Below, piece by piece: positions 58,921 through 64,000 of a DNA stretch of 64,000 bases. The notes under the pieces are model-generated. The model saw only the letters and a list, made by a program, of their open reading frames with translations. It searched no databases and was not told the origin of the DNA. The position numbers were made by a program, and so were the translations under genes. Source of the stretch: Bacteroidia bacterium (GTDB lineage: Bacteria > Bacteroidota > Bacteroidia > Flavobacteriales > Flavobacteriaceae); NCBI GenBank assembly GCA_030430535.1, contig JAUIKY010000010.1, positions 1 through 64,000 on the forward strand, read 5' to 3'. The stretch's first letter is position 1. Every line of letters begins with the position of its first letter.

Positions 58921-60030
58921 GTGATCAAGCTACACGACAAATATTTTAAACCGTTTATTTCGGCGCAGCAAATTGATGAGGCCTTGCAACGTATGGCTAA
59001 TGAGATAGCTGAAGATGTGGGCGACGAAATTCCTGTGTTTGTGGGCATTTTGAATGGGTCGTTTATGCTAACAAGCGATTTTGTGAAAAAATACCCGAAA
59101 ACCTGTGAGGTCACTTTTATAAAACTGGCATCTTACGAGGGCTTAAAATCTTCCGAAGATATTCAAAGATTGATTGGGTTGACCCAAGATTTAACAGGCC
59201 GTACCGTTATTATTTTAGAAGATATTATCGATTCTGGCAAAACACTGGCGGAGGTACACCGCATTTTCAAAAATGAAAAGGTGAAATCGTTAAAAATAGC
59301 CACGCTGTTTTACAAGCCCGAAGCCTATAAAAAAGACTTTAAACTGCACTATGTGGGTATTGAAATTCCCGATAAATTCATTGTGGGCTATGGATTAGAC
59401 TACGATGGGTTGGGGCGCAACCTCACAGAAGTGTATCAAATTAAACAAACACAACATATGACAAACTTAGTATTATTTGGCCCTCCGGGAGCAGGGAAAG
59501 GAACACAAGCAGAATTTTTAAAGGAAAAGTACAATTTGGTGCATATTTCTACCGGCGATGTTTTTAGGTTTAACATAAAAAACGAAACCGCTTTGGGTAT
59601 GTTGGCCAAATCGTACATCGATAAAGGTGAGCTGGTTCCAGACCAAGTAACTATTGATATGTTGAATGCCGAAGTGGAAAAAAACACCGATGCCAAAGGG
59701 TTTATTTTTGACGGTTTCCCGCGTACCAATGCACAGGCCGAAGCTTTGGATAAGTTGATGGATAGCAAAGATTCGCAAATTAATGCGATGATTGCTTTAG
59801 AAGTTGAAGACGAAATTTTGGTAAAACGTCTAATTGGAAGAGGAAAAACCAGTGGAAGAGCAGATGATGCCGATGAGTCTATCATCAGAAATCGAATTAA
59901 GGAATACTACGATAAAACCGCCATTTTAAAGGATTACTATTCTGCACAGAGCAAATATTACGGTGTTAACGGCGTAGGCAGTATAGAAGATATTACCGAG
60001 CGATTGAGCAAGGTGATTGATAATTTATAA
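58921..60030 (+). CDS. adk: Hypoxanthine phosphoribosyltransferase-adenylate kinase fusion protein
   Basis: N-terminal HPRT (VIILEDIIDSGKTL) continuous with C-terminal Adk (NLVLFGPPGAGKGTQAEFL...FDGFPRTNAQAEAL); GTG start preferred over TTG 58897. Confidence 0.92.
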   Translation: MIKLHDKYFKPFISAQQIDEALQRMANEIAEDVGDEIPVFVGILNGSFMLTSDFVKKYPKTCEVTFIKLASYEGLKSSEDIQRLIGLTQDLTGRTVIILEDIIDSGKTLAEVHRIFKNEKVKSLKIATLFYKPEAYKKDFKLHYVGIEIPDKFIVGYGLDYDGLGRNLTEVYQIKQTQHMTNLVLFGPPGAGKGTQAEFLKEKYNLVHISTGDVFRFNIKNETALGMLAKSYIDKGELVPDQVTIDMLNAEVEKNTDAKGFIFDGFPRTNAQAEALDKLMDSKDSQINAMIALEVEDEILVKRLIGRGKTSGRADDADESIIRNRIKEYYDKTAILKDYYSAQSKYYGVNGVGSIEDITERLSKVIDNL

Positions 60031-60034
60031 TTGT

Positions 60035-60109
60035 CATTCCCGCGGAAGCGGGAATCTCATCATTTTTGTTTGAGATTTAATTAAAAAGATTCCCGCCTTC
60101 GCGGGAATG
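60035..60109. repeat. Paired palindromic repeat (CATTCCCGCGGAAGCGGGAATCT ... AGATTCCCGCCTTCGCGGGAATG)
   Basis: Two hairpins inverted to each other between adk and obgE. Confidence 0.8.
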
Positions 60110-60117
60110 CCAGAATC

Positions 60118-61116
60118 ATGACTGAAGGAAATTTTGTTGACTACGTAAAAATGTATGTGGCTTCCGGAAACGGAGGTAAAGGCTCTGCGCACTTACACCG
60201 CGAAAAATATATTGCCAAGGGCGGGCCCGACGGCGGCGATGGAGGTCGGGGCGGCCACGTTATTGTTCGTGGTAACGCTAACCTTTGGACACTTTTTCAT
60301 TTAAAGTTTAAAAAGCACGTTCGTGCTGGCCATGGCGAACACGGCAGTAGCAACCGAAGCTTTGGTGCCGATGGTGAAGACGCCTATATCGATGTGCCAT
60401 TGGGAACCGTAGTGCGCGATACTGAAACCAACCAAATTCTTTTCGAAATTACCGAAAACGGTGAAGAAAAAGTTTTGGCCGAAGGCGGTAAAGGCGGGTT
60501 GGGGAACTGGCATTTTAAAAGCTCTACCAACCAAACGCCACGTTACGCGCAACCTGGTTTGCCCATGGAAGAAAAGTACGTGACCATGGAACTCAAAGTG
60601 CTGGCCGATGTCGGTCTGGTTGGGTTTCCAAACGCAGGAAAATCGACGCTACTTTCTGTGGTCACTTCTGCAAAACCTAAAATTGCCGATTACGAGTTTA
60701 CCACCCTTAAGCCCAATTTAGGCATCGTAGAATACCGCGATTATCAAACTTTTGTAATGGCCGATATTCCTGGGATTATTGAGGGTGCCGCCGAAGGAAA
60801 AGGACTTGGGCATTACTTTTTGCGCCATATTGAAAGGAATTCTATCTTACTGTTTTTAATTCCTGCGGATGCAGACGACATTAAAAAACAATATGATATT
60901 TTGTTGGATGAATTACGCCGCTACAATCCAGAAATGTTGGACAAAGAACGTCTTATCGCCATTTCGAAAAGTGATATGCTGGACGAGGAGCTAAAGGCTG
61001 AACTTAAAACAGAATTGGACACCGCATTGCCCATTCCATATTTGTTTATTTCATCGGTGGCCCAAAAAGGTATTACAGAATTAAAAGACAGACTTTGGAA
61101 AATGCTCAATGCCTAA
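60118..61116 (+). CDS. obgE: GTPase ObgE
   Basis: Gly-rich Obg fold ([14 protein letters not shown]), [21 protein letters not shown]. Confidence 0.97.
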   Translation: MTEGNFVDYVKMYVASGNGGKGSAHLHREKYIAKGGPDGGDGGRGGHVIVRGNANLWTLFHLKFKKHVRAGHGEHGSSNRSFGADGEDAYIDVPLGTVVRDTETNQILFEITENGEEKVLAEGGKGGLGNWHFKSSTNQTPRYAQPGLPMEEKYVTMELKVLADVGLVGFPNAGKSTLLSVVTSAKPKIADYEFTTLKPNLGIVEYRDYQTFVMADIPGIIEGAAEGKGLGHYFLRHIERNSILLFLIPADADDIKKQYDILLDELRRYNPEMLDKERLIAISKSDMLDEELKAELKTELDTALPIPYLFISSVAQKGITELKDRLWKMLNA

Positions 61117-61128
61117 AACAAATGTGTT

Positions 61129-61842
61129 TTGAAGCAGTACCTAAAAAGCATAGTTGAAATTAATGATAACAAAAAAAGTAGATATTTTGCTTTTTTTATT
61201 CAAGGTTTAATTCTGCTTTCCATTGTTACGTTTTCCGTTGAAACCATTCCTGACTTAAAGCCACAAACCCGAATGCTGCTCAGGGCTATTGAGTGGTTCA
61301 GCGTTATCGTTTTTACATTGGAATACGTGCTGAGAATTTATGTGGCCGATAGCAAACCCAAGTTTATTTTTAGCTTTTTCGGCATCATCGACCTGTTGGC
61401 TATTTTGCCTTTTTATTTATCGTTTGGTTTAGATTTAAGGTCGCTACGTGCGTTACGTTTTTTACGTTTATTCAGAATATTGAAGTTGGTACGTTATAAC
61501 AACGCGATGGGCCATTTTACACGTGCCATCAAATCGGCCAAAGAGGAGATTTTACTTTTTATATTCATCACCCTGATTTTGATATACTTTTCGGCTGTTG
61601 GTATTTACTATTTTGAAAATGAAGCCCAGCCCGAGCATTTTTCGTCTATTTTTGATAGTTTGTGGTGGGCCGTTATTACATTGACCACTGTGGGCTATGG
61701 GGACGTTTACCCGATAACCGTGGGCGGAAAAGTGTTTACCTTTTTTATCCTGATGATTGGTTTGGGGATTGTGGCCATTCCAACCGGAATTATTTCTTCT
61801 GCCTTAACAAAATCTGTTGATAAGAACGAGGATGCAAAGTAA
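61129..61842 (+). CDS. Voltage-gated potassium-channel-like ion transporter
   Basis: LRSLRALRFLRLFRILKLVRY S4-like; TTVGYGDVYP selectivity filter. Confidence 0.93.
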   Translation: MKQYLKSIVEINDNKKSRYFAFFIQGLILLSIVTFSVETIPDLKPQTRMLLRAIEWFSVIVFTLEYVLRIYVADSKPKFIFSFFGIIDLLAILPFYLSFGLDLRSLRALRFLRLFRILKLVRYNNAMGHFTRAIKSAKEEILLFIFITLILIYFSAVGIYYFENEAQPEHFSSIFDSLWWAVITLTTVGYGDVYPITVGGKVFTFFILMIGLGIVAIPTGIISSALTKSVDKNEDAK

Positions 61843-61851
61843 ATTGAGCGA

Positions 61852-62709
61852 CTAAAACTTAATGTTTAATTCCTGCTGTTTTACGCCTTCGTCGGTATTG
61901 TATTCGTAGACCCAATTGTCGCCCGATTTATAAATCACGGCATCTTCACCTTCAACCAAAAATAAATTTTCGCGTCCTGTTTTTTTAATTTTATAAACCA
62001 CTTTCGGAGTTCGGTCTACCAACTGAAAACCGTTTTCAATTTCTTGGGCGTATAAAACTATTGGACCGTTTGAGGTTGCTTCAGGTTTCACGTTTGGAAC
62101 TTTTACTACGGGAGTTTCAGCTTTCGGAGTTTCGTCAAGAGTTTCAGTTTTTTCAGTTTTAGCCTCTTTTTCCTTTTTTAAATTTTCAATTTCTTGTTTG
62201 AGTTGCGCAATTTCTGAAGCCGTTTCATTTTTTGCAGTGGTATTTACGGCTACGGTAGCCACATTATTTTCGTTGGGCTCATATTTGTATTCCAGGGCTT
62301 TAACCGACTCAAAAGCGTCCCTTAATGCCAAGTTGAATGCACTTTTAAAATCCTTCTCCCGGCTTTCGCCCACTTTCGAAGTAAAAACAGTTTTTCCGTT
62401 ACAGTCTTTAAGTTCAACAGTGAGTTTTGTTTTGAACAATCCGGAATCTTTTAAAACATCCGCATTTAAAGCCAAACAACGATTTACGGCTAAATCTTCA
62501 GGGTAATCGGAACCTTCCATTAAAGCCTCAAAGCCATACTTTTCAAATAAAAATTTGGTTAGGGCATTGAGTTGATATTGGTTCTTTTCCTTTAAAAAAT
62601 CGTACTTGTTAGGTACAATAACATATTTGTATGCGTTAAGTGAAGCTTGCGAAAATACTGTTGTGGCCACGAAGCAGGCCACTAAAAATGTATAAAATTT
62701 GGTGCTCAT
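61852..62709 (-). CDS. Exported hypothetical protein with coiled-coil segment
   Basis: Signal peptide; IAQLKQEIENLKKEKEAKTEKTE. Confidence 0.6.
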   Translation of the reverse strand: MSTKFYTFLVACFVATTVFSQASLNAYKYVIVPNKYDFLKEKNQYQLNALTKFLFEKYGFEALMEGSDYPEDLAVNRCLALNADVLKDSGLFKTKLTVELKDCNGKTVFTSKVGESREKDFKSAFNLALRDAFESVKALEYKYEPNENNVATVAVNTTAKNETASEIAQLKQEIENLKKEKEAKTEKTETLDETPKAETPVVKVPNVKPEATSNGPIVLYAQEIENGFQLVDRTPKVVYKIKKTGRENLFLVEGEDAVIYKSGDNWVYEYNTDEGVKQQELNIKF

Positions 62710-62738
62710 TTGATGTGTAAACGTTTTAAAAGTACAAC

Positions 62739-63431
62739 TTACAAATATTTCTTTAATTGTATGAGGTTATTGATTTTTTTAACGTCATTTTGTGTCGGGC
62801 AATGGTTGCCCAAATCAAAATGTACCACGTCCATGCCAATGTTTTTGGCGCCCAAAATATCGGCCTCGTAATTGTCGCCAACCATAATGCTGTTTTGTGC
62901 AGTGGTTTGTGCCAATTGCAGTGCGTAGTTGAAAATTTTAGGATTGGGCTTTTTTACTCCGGCATTTTCTGAGTTGGTAACGGTTTTAAAATAGGTATGG
63001 ATTTTAGATTTATTTAGTTTGGTGTTCTGTACTTCGTCAAACCCATTGGTTATAATATGCAAACGGTACTTTGTGCTGAGGTAATCCAAGATTTCAAAAG
63101 TGTTTTCAAACAAATAGTTGAAGCTTGTTAAATGCGTAATATAATCGTTCGATAATTTATGGATGAGTTCCTCTTCCGCAGAAAATCCAACGGCCAAAAA
63201 CGTGTCGTTTAAACGGGAAAAGCGCAGGGCTTCTTTTTCAATTTGTTCCTCGCGGTAAAGTTTCCAATATTTTATGTTGATGGGTTCGTAATGCAATAAA
63301 AAGGCATCGACATCCAGATTGAGTTTGTTGATTTCAAAAATCTTTCTAAACGTTAAGGCCGAATTTTTATCGAAATCCCACAGCGTATGGTCCAAGTCGA
63401 AAAAGATGTCTGTTATACCGTTAGTTTTCAT
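62739..63431 (-). CDS. YjjG-family noncanonical pyrimidine nucleotidase (HAD)
   Basis: DIFFDLDHTLWDFD, ITNGFDEVQNTKL, MVGDNYEADILGAKNIGM; start trimmed to MKTNGITD. Confidence 0.9.
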   Translation of the reverse strand: MKTNGITDIFFDLDHTLWDFDKNSALTFRKIFEINKLNLDVDAFLLHYEPINIKYWKLYREEQIEKEALRFSRLNDTFLAVGFSAEEELIHKLSNDYITHLTSFNYLFENTFEILDYLSTKYRLHIITNGFDEVQNTKLNKSKIHTYFKTVTNSENAGVKKPNPKIFNYALQLAQTTAQNSIMVGDNYEADILGAKNIGMDVVHFDLGNHCPTQNDVKKINNLIQLKKYL

Positions 63432-64000
63432 TTGGTGAATCCAGTATGATGTTAAACAATTCCTTGAATCCGCTCCAACGGTTGTGGTCGCTGAAGGTGT
63501 AATTGTGAAATATGGGCACAAAAAGGCCGTTTACTTGCTTCACTTCGTTAATGATGTTGCTTAAAGCCTGTCTTTTGTCTAACAACGAGCGGTGCTTTAA
63601 AAGGGCATAGTCCATTACGTGGTAGGGTACTATTTTTAAAGGTGTTTGCACTTCATAGTCCAAATCATAGAATAAAAAAGGCGTACACGATCCGGCCCTG
63701 AAACCAATGTGGCCCACATAACCCATGGTATAATCTTCCTTGATTTCCAGCGAGATGAGGTTTCTGTACGATTCGGGTAAATTAAGTTTTGAAAACGACT
63801 GGCGGGAAGCATTTAAGCTCGTGTTGATAATTTCTTCCATTCTTAATTTTTCTTTCTTTAGTATAGAAAGGTTTTCAATGGCGAAAAAGGAAACTTTGAG
63901 CCCTACCGAGCCATAGTCGCCAACATGTTTTATCAGTGAAACGTATTCTTTCTTATTGGGGTTAATACCTTTGTCGTAAGTGGTGTAATCGCCAATTAAA
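63421..64000 (-). CDS. Polysaccharide deacetylase-like / DUF7033-type protein, truncated at window edge
   Basis: Frame stays open to 64000 (..LIGDYTTYDKGINPNKKEYVSLIKHVGDYGSVGLKVSFFAIENLSILKKEKLRMEE..). Confidence 0.65.
   Translation of the reverse strand, partial: LIGDYTTYDKGINPNKKEYVSLIKHVGDYGSVGLKVSFFAIENLSILKKEKLRMEEIINTSLNASRQSFSKLNLPESYRNLISLEIKEDYTMGYVGHIGFRAGSCTPFLFYDLDYEVQTPLKIVPYHVMDYALLKHRSLLDKRQALSNIINEVKQVNGLFVPIFHNYTFSDHNRWSGFKELFNIILDSPNEN

Noticed and set aside
59436-59885. 149-aa minus-strand ORF
   Set aside because: Antisense to the adenylate kinase domain.
1-64000. CRISPR arrays, prophage, restriction-modification or toxin-antitoxin systems
   Set aside because: No regularly spaced direct repeats, cas genes, phage structural genes, methylase/restriction genes or toxin-antitoxin pairs were seen in the ORFs.

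Overview
The window is from a Flavobacteriaceae-like Bacteroidota genome. Supporting signs are TAnnTTTG promoter boxes, GldJ/PorU/PorV gliding and type IX secretion genes, SusC/SusD pairs, an HPRT-adenylate kinase fusion ORF and typical flavobacterial housekeeping genes. The main accessory block (about 2.7-21.9 kb) is a xylan/arabinoxylan-type polysaccharide utilization locus: a LacI-family regulator, two tandem SusC/SusD pairs, a putative surface glycan-binding lipoprotein, a GH10 xylanase with CBM-like domains inserted in its catalytic domain, a GH5-type enzyme and a GH51 arabinofuranosidase. The remainder is mostly core genes: murF, gldJ, porU, porV, cdd, pdhA, pdhC, M28 peptidase, mannose-1-P guanylyltransferase, DUF389 protein, MlaE/MlaF-like ABC transporter, pafA-like phosphatase plus nuclease, gcvP, ECF sigma factor plus short ZAS-type protein, M3 peptidase, purE/purK, hpt-adk, obgE and an ion channel. 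Best leads: (i) three near-identical palindromes (AACAAyCGrTTGTT), one upstream of lacI and two upstream of susC, one of which overlaps the -33 element of a TTG-N20-TAcaTTTG promoter and implies a ~455-nt susC leader; (ii) an orphan promoter/terminator pair predicting a ~80-nt sRNA beside purE; (iii) dispersed palindromic repeats, one apparently translated in frame inside the M3 peptidase; (iv) the HPRT-Adk fusion; (v) tRNA T-arm-like debris plus a strong terminator at the right PUL border. I found no CRISPR array, rRNA, intact tRNA, transposase or prophage. Nothing here is clearly a wholly new system; the regulatory and repeat observations are the most follow-up-worthy. All calls are from reading the sequence and supplied ORFs; no database search was run.
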